Positions 1 to 6,814 of a DNA stretch of 7,276 nt are shown in pieces. The number at the start of each line of letters is the position of its first letter. Position 1 is the stretch's first letter. The position numbers and the translations under genes are program-made. Below the pieces are notes generated by a model. The model saw only the letters and a program-made list of their open reading frames with translations, was not told the DNA's origin and did no database searches. Source of the DNA: Gammaproteobacteria bacterium (GTDB lineage: Bacteria; Pseudomonadota; Gammaproteobacteria; SZUA-229); assembly GCA_015484935.1 (NCBI GenBank), contig WFUQ01000005.1, positions 1 through 7,276 on the forward strand, read 5' to 3'.

Positions 1-603
1 AAAGAATGAACCGCTGAGACCGACCAGTCCGGCACGTGCCGATTCCAGTCTGCGTAGCCACATCTCGTATTTGACATAAGCACCCTCTCCCACGACACTG
101 CCATCCTTACTGATAAATTTATCCTCACTCGATACCGCACCGATCTGTTCATCGGCAAAACGTTCGACCAGGTGTTTCAACGCATCTTCCGGTATGCGTG
201 TCGCCACATCTGAAAATACCAGTATCTCTCCGACCGAGGCACGTATCGCACACAGCTGCGCATATTCTTTGCCTTTGCGCTGATCGGCTCGCACCAGCTT
301 TATGCCCCGGTCTGCGTAAGACTCGACGATGGCATCGGTCTCATCGGTAGAACAATCCGATGCGACGATGACTTCCAGACGATCTGCCGGATAATCGATC
401 TGCAAGGTATTCTCCAGTTTCTCGACGATACGTCCCTGTTCGTTATGCGCGGTGATGATGAGACTTAGCATCGGTAAGGTGCTCGAGTCACTTGCGGTGA
501 CAGCTGTCGACTTCCTCTCCGGCATCAATTTCAACAGCAGCGGATACAGGAAATAGCTGTAGGCACACAACACACCCGTGATATAGAACAGGATCTCCAT
601 CAT
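1..603 (-). CDS. Family 2 glycosyltransferase, membrane-anchored, partial (C-terminus beyond left edge)
   Basis: This is the first 201 codons of a gene that runs off position 1 on the minus strand. I start it at the ATG at 603-601; a second in-frame ATG follows directly (600-598). A hydrophobic segment at about residues 4-26 is a likely N-terminal membrane helix. The GT-A fold follows: LSLIITAHNEQ (about 46-56), the nucleotide-binding Asp in VASDCSTDET (about 80-89), and FSDVAT (about 130-135), where DXD-type enzymes carry their metal-binding Asp. The region at about 154-201 (SSED, then GEGAYVKYEMWLRRLES and GLVGLSGSFF) resembles the acceptor-side part of processive or membrane GT2 enzymes. 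These add a nucleotide-sugar residue to a growing glycan at the cytoplasmic membrane. The start lies 32 bp downstream of the sulfotransferase stop, so the two are probably co-transcribed. Family is confident; donor sugar and linkage cannot be read. The catalytic C-terminus is missing from view. Confidence 0.88.
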   Translation of the reverse strand, partial: MMEILFYITGVLCAYSYFLYPLLLKLMPERKSTAVTASDSSTLPMLSLIITAHNEQGRIVEKLENTLQIDYPADRLEVIVASDCSTDETDAIVESYADRGIKLVRADQRKGKEYAQLCAIRASVGEILVFSDVATRIPEDALKHLVERFADEQIGAVSSEDKFISKDGSVVGEGAYVKYEMWLRRLESARAGLVGLSGSFF

Positions 604-635
604 GTGATAGTGGTTTCCATCGGCAGGGCTCAGTG

Positions 636-1469
636 TCAGAGCTGCGTGTAGCCGAATGCTTCGAGCATCTCGCCAGCGACCCGGTTGATCGTGTCCAGCT
701 GGTCTCTGGAAAGTTTTTCGATGCTCTCGTGATTCATGTCGCGCACCTGTTCATCGCGCTCGTGGATCGACCATGACTGGTCTGAGCTCAGGTTCTCGAA
801 TTCCGGCAGACCGAGAAACTGCGTGATGGTATTCAATGTCGCCACTGTATCGCTTGCCAGGTCTTCATATTTGATCCAGAGGAAACGATCAAGATGTTCA
901 GCATCTTCCTGCAAGACTTCGTTGGAGCGTTTCCATTGATACGCACTCATCTCGATAGGCCAGCTATCGATCAGATGTTTCGGGTCGGCTTTACGGGTGA
1001 TGCCTTCAGCGACAGCATACCCGTTGCGGACGATGCCGATGAAATGTGCATTTTCGAAATGTTTCTGCAACCAGCGGGTCTTGGCCGAATTGGGTGGGGA
1101 TTTTTCCAGCAACACCTGCTTGCTCAGATCCAGCCTCATACCCCATTCCTTTTTGATGCGCACCGGGTCGGGGCCTTCATCGTCCTCGTTCAAGCGGAAG
1201 ATATCTTCCCGCTCCACCCACATGCGTGGCAGGCCGATATCGTAATCCTTGATGAACTGATCGGTGATAAAGTGTCCCTCGGTAGGTAACGCAGATATCT
1301 CGGGGTGATGACTCAACAGCTCGGCGAGCAAAGTCGTACCCGAGTTGTAACAACCCACCAGAAAGACCCAGGTCTTGTCTTTGGGTACCGGGGTGAACGC
1401 GATACGGAGCTCTCTGTTGATCTGCCCGAGACAATCGCGCAGAAGTGGTTTAAAACGTGTTGATGCCAT
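636..1469 (-). CDS. Sulfotransferase ST1 (PAPS-dependent, Sulfotransfer_1/3-like)
   Basis: A complete 277-residue protein, typical of bacterial cytosolic sulfotransferases. These move sulfate from PAPS to a hydroxyl or amino group of an acceptor. The 5'-phosphosulfate loop is visible as GCYNSGTTLL (residues 39-48), followed by a helix and LSHHPEISALPTEGH (about 52-66). EKSPPN (122-127) precedes the 3'-phosphate-binding strand and loop GIVRNGYAVAEGI (145-157), and YEDL (201-204) is the usual late motif. The protein ends in FGY, also common in the family. There is no signal peptide. The ATG at 1469 has a purine-rich AAGAAG upstream and is the first gene after a divergent promoter region. The membrane GT2 follows 32 bp downstream. 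Context suggests sulfation of a polysaccharide precursor, but the acceptor is inference. Some relatives of this loop type act on lipids or small molecules. Confidence 0.9.
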   Translation of the reverse strand: MASTRFKPLLRDCLGQINRELRIAFTPVPKDKTWVFLVGCYNSGTTLLAELLSHHPEISALPTEGHFITDQFIKDYDIGLPRMWVEREDIFRLNEDDEGPDPVRIKKEWGMRLDLSKQVLLEKSPPNSAKTRWLQKHFENAHFIGIVRNGYAVAEGITRKADPKHLIDSWPIEMSAYQWKRSNEVLQEDAEHLDRFLWIKYEDLASDTVATLNTITQFLGLPEFENLSSDQSWSIHERDEQVRDMNHESIEKLSRDQLDTINRVAGEMLEAFGYTQL

Positions 1470-1498
1470 CTGCTATCTTCTTTATTCCTAACGGCTAA

Positions 1499-1507
1499 AC
1501 TATAACA
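1499..1507 (-). promoter_or_regulatory. Candidate extended -10 promoter for ST1-GT2
   Basis: Read on the minus strand the sequence is TGTTATAGT, an extended -10 (TGn plus a hexamer matching TATAAT in five of six positions). It would start transcription near 1492, about 23 nt before the ST1 start codon. The hexamer 17 bp upstream is a poor -35 match, which is acceptable for an extended -10 promoter. Pattern match only. Confidence 0.4.
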
Positions 1508-1526
1508 AATTGTCTACAGCAAGCTA

Positions 1527-1536
1527 CTGATATCAG
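1527..1536. promoter_or_regulatory. 10-bp perfect palindrome in divergent intergenic region
   Basis: CTGATATCAG is a perfect 10-bp palindrome between the divergent ST1 and GT4 starts. It sits upstream of the candidate minus-strand -10 and just upstream of the plus-strand GT4 start, overlapping its only AGG (1535-1537). It could be a regulator half-site pair, but a palindrome this short can arise by chance in 83 bp. Confidence 0.2.
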
Positions 1537-1552
1537 GTAAAAGATTTTTTAA

Positions 1553-2695
1553 ATGAAGCCATCGGGTCAAATCCATATTCTGCATCTCACCTCAGGCGAC
1601 CTTTGGGCAGGTGCGGAAGTCCAGCTTTATCATCTGGTCAAGGCGATGATGAAGCAGCCGGATGTGAAGCTGTCCGTGATATTGCTCAATGACGGCAGAC
1701 TGGAACAGGAGCTGCGAGGCCTGGGCGTTGAAGTCATCGTGTTTGACGAAAACCGGCTGGGTGCAGTCACCATCCTGAAAAACATCATCGCTACCGTCCG
1801 GCAGATGAGACCGGATGTGGTGCATACCCACAGAGACAAACTCAACATCTTCGGCAGCATCGCCAGCCTGCTGACACCCGGCAGCTGTTCCATCCGTACC
1901 GTACACGGCGACGATGAATTCAAACCCGGCTGGAAACAGCTACCTCAAAAACTGATCATGCTGGCAGACAGGACATGCGGTCGATGGCTGCAACACCGAG
2001 TCGTTGCGGTGACAGATGAACTCGCTGGGCGGTTAAGCAACATCTACCCGACAGAACATATCCATATCATCGAAAACGGTATCGATGTTGAAGCTCTGAG
2101 CCAGCTCGAAAAGAAACAGACGGATGATGACAGCGGTGGACAAAAGACTTTTCATATCGGTATCGCCGGTCGTCTGGTACAGATCAAACGTGTGGACCTG
2201 TTCATCGAAACTGCAGCACGTTTCACTGCCGACCATCCCGATATCCGGGTCCGGTTTCATATCTACGGAGACGGGCCGTTACTTGCTACTCTGAGCAGTC
2301 AGGTAGCTACCGCAGACCTGACCGACATCGTCCATTTCCAAGGACATACAGATTCCATCCATGAAGCACTGTCAGGGCTGGATGCGTTGTTGATGACATC
2401 CGACCACGAAGGCTTACCAATGGTCCTGCTCGAGGCGATGGCGTTGCAGCTTCCCATCATCGCGCACAGCACTGGCGGTATCACGCAGCTACTGGATGAT
2501 GGCAACTGCGGCATGCTGGTCGCTGAACAGAATAGTGCTGACTATGCCGCTGCCCTCTTCCGCTTGTGCAGCGACGACGACTATCGTCAACAACTTATCG
2601 GGAATGCCAGCGAACGTGTCGCGAACCGGTATTCGTCAGGGCAGAATGCGGAGAATTATCTGAGCCTATATCGCTCACTGTCAGATCGGCGGTGA
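1553..2695 (+). CDS. Family 4 glycosyltransferase (GT4-1)
   Basis: A complete 380-residue GT-B retaining glycosyltransferase, of usual length for GT4. The N-terminal acceptor domain opens with ILHLTSGDLWAGAEVQ (about 9-24), the Gly-rich loop of the family, and contains VVHTHRDK near residue 90. ENGID (174-178) marks the linker to the donor domain. The donor domain has GRLVQIK (206-212), with Arg207 and Lys212 placed to contact the nucleotide-sugar phosphates. FHIYGDGPL follows, and then the EX7E motif: Glu286 and Glu294 in EGLPMVLLEAMA. STGG follows as expected. It should transfer a sugar from a nucleotide donor to a lipid-linked glycan in the cytoplasm. It is alone on its strand: divergent from ST1 and convergent with ST2, with a 15-bp overlap at its 3' end. 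The ribosome-binding site is weak (AGG 15 nt upstream). Donor and acceptor are unknown. Confidence 0.92.
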   Translation: MKPSGQIHILHLTSGDLWAGAEVQLYHLVKAMMKQPDVKLSVILLNDGRLEQELRGLGVEVIVFDENRLGAVTILKNIIATVRQMRPDVVHTHRDKLNIFGSIASLLTPGSCSIRTVHGDDEFKPGWKQLPQKLIMLADRTCGRWLQHRVVAVTDELAGRLSNIYPTEHIHIIENGIDVEALSQLEKKQTDDDSGGQKTFHIGIAGRLVQIKRVDLFIETAARFTADHPDIRVRFHIYGDGPLLATLSSQVATADLTDIVHFQGHTDSIHEALSGLDALLMTSDHEGLPMVLLEAMALQLPIIAHSTGGITQLLDDGNCGMLVAEQNSADYAAALFRLCSDDDYRQQLIGNASERVANRYSSGQNAENYLSLYRSLSDRR

Positions 2696-3514
2696 ATATG
2701 CGTATTTGTCGATGATGAAGCGTTCTTTCTCTGCTACCAGCGCGATGGTCTCATCATCATAATAGAATGCTGCATCGCGACGTTTCGATGAATTGGTGCG
2801 CTCTGCTGCACCATCCTTCGAGTCCGCATTTTCTGCTGGCGGATATCGATGCCCTGTCTGTTCCATGATGGCAGCAAAATCCGGCTCCAGTGACTCGGTA
2901 CGTATCATCGCACTGGCCACATTATGCGCATCATCAAACTCGACGATACCTGATGGTGATGCCAGTCGGCTGTCGCGATAGATACTATCACCGAGGGTAA
3001 ACAATCGCAGATACCGGTAGGTCAACAAGCCTGCGCAAGCCGATACCGGACTGAAAGCATAGCCCTCACCGAAATCATAGCGGCTGTCAGCACCCAGTAT
3101 CAGTTTCAGCCATCGACGGAACCGTTCAGGCGAATCCGAATCGGCATAGGTCTCGTTCCAGTCATCGACCGGTTTGATGATGTCATGCCAGACACTGGTG
3201 AACAACTCGGCCGGTGACAGTCGATTCTTGCCCATCGCCTTCGGCAGTGTACGGGTGTAGTAGTCCAGCTCGAAATGACGCGCCACGCGCATACGAACCG
3301 CACCCTTGCCTCCGGCACCGTATGCCCACAGGGAGACATACCAGTCCCAAGGGTTGCGAATGGAACCGAATATGAAGTGATCGCGGTATGCTTCTGTCAG
3401 GCGGTTATGTTTGCCAGCGGCCTCACCATCCGTGCACTGTTGCATCAGGCGACGGATATGTGTGCCGCCCGTTTTCTGCAACTCGAGATAAACCAAATTT
3501 TCTGCTACAAACAT
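2681..3514 (-). CDS. Sulfotransferase ST2 (KTGGT/RNPWDW type)
   Basis: A complete 277-residue protein. The phosphosulfate loop lies almost at the N-terminus, as LELQKTGGTHIRRLM (about 10-24). The 3'-phosphate site is FGSIRNPWDWYVSLW (about 49-63), with Arg53 and Ser61 in the expected places. Spacing between the two sites is short, as in the Sulfotransfer_2-like carbohydrate sulfotransferases. The middle of the protein (about 90-220) has no motif I can name. A polar, probably flexible linker of about 20 residues (about 228-246) precedes the C-terminal helix FYYDDETIALVAEKERFIIDKYAY, a common ending in these enzymes. No signal peptide. The ATG at 3514 has CAGG 8 nt upstream and is clearly preferred. 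It is a lone minus-strand gene whose last 15 bp overlap the end of GT4-1. The family is inferred from motifs; a glycan acceptor is inferred from context. Confidence 0.82.
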   Translation of the reverse strand: MFVAENLVYLELQKTGGTHIRRLMQQCTDGEAAGKHNRLTEAYRDHFIFGSIRNPWDWYVSLWAYGAGGKGAVRMRVARHFELDYYTRTLPKAMGKNRLSPAELFTSVWHDIIKPVDDWNETYADSDSPERFRRWLKLILGADSRYDFGEGYAFSPVSACAGLLTYRYLRLFTLGDSIYRDSRLASPSGIVEFDDAHNVASAMIRTESLEPDFAAIMEQTGHRYPPAENADSKDGAAERTNSSKRRDAAFYYDDETIALVAEKERFIIDKYAYSPPI

Positions 3515-3522
3515 TTACATTA

Positions 3523-3526
3523 CCTG
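3523..3526 (-). promoter_or_regulatory. Ribosome-binding site of ST2
   Basis: On the minus strand CAGG ends 8 nt before the ATG at 3514, a good Shine-Dalgarno position. It supports this start, which leaves the KTGGT loop only about 13 residues from the N-terminus. Confidence 0.5.
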
Positions 3527-3539
3527 TATCAAATGCACT

Positions 3540-3545
3540 ATCATA
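3540..3545 (-). promoter_or_regulatory. Candidate -10 box for ST2
   Basis: On the minus strand the hexamer is TATGAT, five of six matches to TATAAT. It would give a leader of roughly 20 nt before the ST2 ATG. The best -35 (TTACCG, 18 bp upstream) matches only three positions. Weak pattern evidence. Confidence 0.25.
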
Positions 3546-3560
3546 CGAACCACGGAATCT

Positions 3561-3582
3561 GCCCGGTAAAAATCTTTCGGGC
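3561..3582. repeat. Short inverted repeat in divergent intergenic region
   Basis: GCCCG (3561-3565) and CGGGC (3578-3582) form a perfect 5-bp inverted repeat around a 12-nt centre. Within the centre AAA and TTT could extend pairing after a two-base bulge. It lies between the divergent ST2 and ST3 starts, in a 131-bp stretch (3515-3645) with no gene. It may be an operator or just chance; it is not followed by a T-tract that would make it a terminator for either neighbour. Confidence 0.2.
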
Positions 3583-3645
3583 GATGCAAAACCGGTATTC
3601 TCAACTAAAATTCCCCTACCACTACTATTTTTGACACCAGAGCTG

Positions 3646-4401
3646 ATGAACGGATTTATACGACAACTTTATAAATCCATCCTGTCGTACGAAACCCGCC
3701 TCTGGCTGTACAAGATGCGCCATCTCAGTGAATTTAGACGCAAACGCACGATTGTCTACCCTTCTGACAAAGGTGATTTTTCGTTACGCCCGTTCGATGA
3801 GCATAGATGTATCTTCGTGCATATCACGAAATCGGCTGGCACCTCTGTCGCCACCAGCCTGTTCGGTTATCTACCTTATCACCATACCGCCATAGACTAT
3901 CGGGTAATCTATGGCAGGAAAGACTTCGATCGTTATTTCAAATTCGCCTTCGTACGCAACCCATGGGACCGACTCTATTCTGCCTATCGCTACCTGATGG
4001 CCGGCGGCTGGAACGATGATGACAGACAGTGGGCCGAAACCCATCTCAGTCAATTCGACAACTTCCATGATTTCGTCACCGGATGGCTCGATGCGAGCAA
4101 TATAAACAAACACCGGCATTTCTGGCCGCAATATTATTTCCTGTGCGACCGCCATAAAAAGATACTCGTCGACTACCTCGCTTATTTCGAAACCATCAAT
4201 CAGGATTTCGATACGATCTGCAGACGACTGGACATCGATGCCGAAATCGAACATCGCAATGCGAATCCAGGCAAGGACTATCGGCTGGCTTATGACGACA
4301 CCACCCGCGAGCTGGTCGGACAGGTCTATGCCACTGACATCGAACTGTTCGGTTATACCTTCGATGGCATCGAACATCGCACCGACCCAGGCGAGCACTA
4401 G
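3646..4401 (+). CDS. Sulfotransferase ST3 (Sulfotransfer_2 family)
   Basis: A 251-residue sulfotransferase from the ATG at 3646. The frame stays open upstream to 3388, but that part runs antisense through ST2 and lacks family sequence, so I exclude it. A basic, amphipathic N-terminus (about 1-37) leads to the phosphosulfate loop FVHITKSAGTSV (57-68). The 3'-phosphate site is FVRNPWDRLYSAY (102-114). Later features are classic for the family: HFWPQYYFLCD, then DYLAYFETINQDFDTICRRLDI, and a C-terminal HRNANPGKDYRLAYDD ending in ELFGYTF. Relatives sulfate sugars in glycans using PAPS. It is the first gene of an operon with two glycosyltransferases, 3 bp from the next start, so its product probably modifies the glycan they build. 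The ribosome-binding site is weak; Met24 (3715) is an alternative start. Confidence 0.88.
   Translation: MNGFIRQLYKSILSYETRLWLYKMRHLSEFRRKRTIVYPSDKGDFSLRPFDEHRCIFVHITKSAGTSVATSLFGYLPYHHTAIDYRVIYGRKDFDRYFKFAFVRNPWDRLYSAYRYLMAGGWNDDDRQWAETHLSQFDNFHDFVTGWLDASNINKHRHFWPQYYFLCDRHKKILVDYLAYFETINQDFDTICRRLDIDAEIEHRNANPGKDYRLAYDDTTRELVGQVYATDIELFGYTFDGIEHRTDPGEH
4389..4395 (+). promoter_or_regulatory. Ribosome-binding site of GT4-2 inside the ST3 3' end
   Basis: AGGCGAG ends 9 nt before the ATG at 4405 and lies within the last codons of ST3. With only 3 bp between the ST3 stop and this ATG, translational coupling is likely. Confidence 0.5.
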
Positions 4402-4404
4402 CGT

Positions 4405-5547
4405 ATGGCCAAAGCATCCAACATATTACTGGTCGCCAACTGGGAATCCGATGTCGGTTATGCCTGGTGGCTGATGGAGAATTTCTGGATAGCCATCTCG
4501 GAGCATTTCGAGCAGCGATCGATGCACAGCTATCTGATATACCCGAAGATCACCCGACTCCCGGATGCCATCGCTGACTCGAACATACATGTATCCGAAC
4601 GTGTTTTCGGGGCCGGCTCGTTAGCCGACCTTGGGGCGTTACGCCGTTATATCAGATCGAACGATATCGCCTACATCTATCTGTCGGATTCACCTGCATA
4701 CAGCCCGCTCTATCTGTTACTGCGATTATGGGGTGTCAGGAAGATCGTGGTACATGACCATACGCCGGGAGAACGCACACCGGCAAGATCGCTCAACAGA
4801 CTGATCAAGTCCGTCATCCAGCGCATCCCGTTTTTTACGGCTGATCATTTTGTCGCCGTCACCGAATATGTCTATGACCGCTTCATCAACGTCACCTGCA
4901 TACCGGCAGAGAAATGCTCGGTCGCACCCAACGGTATCACCCCCATCGAGCTGGACGACATCGACCCGCAATATGCCAACCACCAGTTCCAGATACCCGA
5001 AGACCGTACCATCATCATCACCACCGGCCGCGCTTCCTATTATAAAGGTATCGATTTTTTTATCCGTTGTGCAGATGAACTGATCAACAGACAGAAGCAC
5101 GATCGGCTGCACTTCCTGTTCTGCGGCGATGGCCCGGACATGGACGACTTCACCGCACTGGTAGACCAGCTCAAACTGAACGATCACTTCACCTTCGCTG
5201 GCAAGCGATCGGATATACGCGAGATATTGCCGTCATGTGATATCGGTTTTCACGCATCGAAAGGTGAAGTCGGTTATTCTCTCTCTATACTGGAATATAT
5301 GAGCGCAGGCCTGACCACCATCGTCTCGGACAACCCGTCTACCTGCGAAGCGACACTGCACAGGCAGAACGCGCTATTGTACAGACAACAGGATATCCCT
5401 TCTGCCTGCGCGGCCATCGAACAAGCACTCGATACCGAGTGGCAGAAACGCCTGACGGACAGAGCGATAAGCGATGTGAAACAACATTATGATATCCAGC
5501 ATACCAACAAGAAACTGTTGAGCAGTCTTGATAATGTCTTCAGATAG
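4405..5547 (+). CDS. Family 4 glycosyltransferase with shifted EX7E motif (GT4-2)
   Basis: A complete 380-residue GT-B glycosyltransferase. The N-terminus, ILLVANWESDVGYAWWLMENF (split here as ILLVANWESDV, then GYAWWLMENF; about 7-27), is a distinctive acceptor-side loop rich in Trp. HDHTPGERTPAR (near 115-127) and VAPNGI (about 172-177) follow. The donor domain has TTGRASYYKG (about 206-215), with Arg209 and Lys214 as phosphate contacts, then FLFCGDGPD. The usual EX7E site reads GEVGYSLSILEYM: Glu288 and Glu297 are eight residues apart, and the canonical first position is Val289. The rest of the fold is intact, so I read it as an active enzyme of a divergent subfamily rather than a broken one. 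It is the second gene of the ST3 operon, 3 bp after ST3 and overlapping GT4-3 by 14 bp. Substrate unknown. Confidence 0.88.
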   Translation: MAKASNILLVANWESDVGYAWWLMENFWIAISEHFEQRSMHSYLIYPKITRLPDAIADSNIHVSERVFGAGSLADLGALRRYIRSNDIAYIYLSDSPAYSPLYLLLRLWGVRKIVVHDHTPGERTPARSLNRLIKSVIQRIPFFTADHFVAVTEYVYDRFINVTCIPAEKCSVAPNGITPIELDDIDPQYANHQFQIPEDRTIIITTGRASYYKGIDFFIRCADELINRQKHDRLHFLFCGDGPDMDDFTALVDQLKLNDHFTFAGKRSDIREILPSCDIGFHASKGEVGYSLSILEYMSAGLTTIVSDNPSTCEATLHRQNALLYRQQDIPSACAAIEQALDTEWQKRLTDRAISDVKQHYDIQHTNKKLLSSLDNVFR

Positions 5548-6793
5548 GCCAGATCAAAGCAGACGCTGCTTCGATGTTGCAGTTCTGGTGCCGATGTTCC
5601 CCAACATCGTCCAGACCTATGTACTGAATCACATCATCTCGCTGATCGAAGCCGGATGTAACACCACCATCTTTGCAGTGCGCGATCCCGGACAGGACAA
5701 GGTGCACCCGGATGTAGACAACTACGCGCTGCGCCGAAACACACATTACATCTATTCCTCGTCACCTCATGTGTTACGCGCCATCCGCGAGATACCGGTC
5801 TTCAGTCTGCGTTACTGGCGTTCTGTCACCCGCATCATCTTCTCCGATATCTGGAGACGTTACGGACTCACTTACGGCATCCAGTCCATATTGCAAGCAC
5901 GGGCATTGTGCAAAGCCGAGTTCGAACTCAGCCACTCGCATTCATTGTTCGAAAGTTACCGTTATCTCTTTCTGAAGGAAGTATTCGGCATACCGATGGT
6001 GACCACGTTTCACGGGCTGGTTCCCAACGATGTGAAGATGCTGGAGCAGAGTAAGATCGAGTCGGTACTGGCATCATGCAGCGCTTTTCTGGTCAACACC
6101 CGTTTTGCCAGCAGGCAACTGGTAGACATGGGCTGTGACACCGACAAGATACATATCATCCCACAGGCGACGAACACTCAGGACTTCCCCTTTACCACTC
6201 GCGTGATCAAGACCGACGAACCGATCATCGTGCTATCGGTAGGTCGCCTCTCGGTCGAGAAGGGTTTCCATGTCGCCATCCGCGCCATCGCCAGACTGGT
6301 CGACACCTTCCCCAACATCGAGTATCGCATCATCGGTAGTGGTATCGAGCATGCACGACTCAGTGAACAGATAAGCGAAGCCGGTCTCCAGGATAACGTG
6401 ACCCTCTGCGGCGGCGTCAGTACCGAAGAACTGAGAGCACACTATGCTGAAGCCCATATATTCGTGTTACCCAGCATCGATTTCCGTGACGGCACCCATA
6501 CCGAAACCCAGGGTGTCGTCCTGCAGGAAGCGCAATCCTCCGGCATACCGATCATAGCCAGTCGTACAGGTGGTATCCCTGAAGTGATCAAGGATTGCGC
6601 GACCGGTCTGTTATTCGACGAAGAGAACGACCAGCAACTGGCTGCGCTGTTGAGCAGGATCATCAAAGATGAGGCGTACTATGAACGCTTATGTCGACAG
6701 GCGAGAAAAGATGTTGAGGATAACTACAGTATCAGCGTGATACGAGACCGACTGTTTTCTATCTACGAGAGCGCACTTGCCGCTGACGATTGA
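5534..6793 (+). CDS. Family 4 glycosyltransferase, WcaL/AmsK-like exopolysaccharide type (GT4-3)
   Basis: A 419-residue GT-B glycosyltransferase. I choose the ATG at 5534; a TTG two codons upstream (5528) is possible. The start overlaps the end of GT4-2 by 14 bp, so translation is probably coupled. The opening VAVLVPMFPNIVQTYVLNHI resembles the FP-x-x-x-x-T-F-V-x-N-Q-I opening of colanic-acid and amylovoran enzymes of the WcaL/AmsK kind. SHSHSLFES and TTFHGL lie in the acceptor domain. The donor domain shows VGRLSVEKG (about 236-244; Arg238, Lys243), RIIGSG, and an intact EX7E: Glu324 and Glu332 in ETQGVVLQEAQ, followed by SRTGGIPE. These enzymes add a sugar to a lipid-linked repeat unit in the cytoplasm. 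It is the last gene of the operon, ending 21 bp from the convergent flippase. The WcaL likeness is from memory of motifs, not a search. Confidence 0.9.
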   Translation: MSSDRPDQSRRCFDVAVLVPMFPNIVQTYVLNHIISLIEAGCNTTIFAVRDPGQDKVHPDVDNYALRRNTHYIYSSSPHVLRAIREIPVFSLRYWRSVTRIIFSDIWRRYGLTYGIQSILQARALCKAEFELSHSHSLFESYRYLFLKEVFGIPMVTTFHGLVPNDVKMLEQSKIESVLASCSAFLVNTRFASRQLVDMGCDTDKIHIIPQATNTQDFPFTTRVIKTDEPIIVLSVGRLSVEKGFHVAIRAIARLVDTFPNIEYRIIGSGIEHARLSEQISEAGLQDNVTLCGGVSTEELRAHYAEAHIFVLPSIDFRDGTHTETQGVVLQEAQSSGIPIIASRTGGIPEVIKDCATGLLFDEENDQQLAALLSRIIKDEAYYERLCRQARKDVEDNYSISVIRDRLFSIYESALAADD

Positions 6794-6814
6794 AGCCCGT
6801 CGCCGTCGTGCCAT

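Noticed and set aside
894..1289. Open frame of 131 codons on the plus strand opposite ST1
   Set aside because: Shadow of ST1, whose frame holds all the family motifs.
2675..2695. Stem at the GT4-1/ST2 junction as a bidirectional terminator
   Set aside because: Only six pairs including one G-U, a nine-base loop and no T-tract on either side.
3388..3645. In-frame upstream extension of ST3 by 86 codons
   Set aside because: It runs antisense through the start of ST2 and its upstream spacer, has no sulfotransferase-like sequence, and the family's usual length fits the ATG at 3646.
3871..4398. Open frame of 175 codons on the minus strand opposite ST3
   Set aside because: Shadow of ST3: no ribosome-binding site, no recognisable motif, and the opposite frame carries both PAPS sites.
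5009..5025. ATC-repeat stretch in GT4-2 as a microsatellite or phase-variation tract
   Set aside because: It is a run of Ile codons in a beta strand (TIIITT) with trinucleotide period, so slippage would not shift the frame, and it is short.
4726..5187. Open frame of 153 codons on the minus strand opposite GT4-2
   Set aside because: Its Val/Ile/Asp-rich composition is what an antisense frame of Asp- and Ile-rich coding gives; no motif and no spacing to a neighbour.
6794..6814. Terminator between GT4-3 and the flippase
   Set aside because: The 21-bp gap shows no inverted repeat of useful length and no T-tract.
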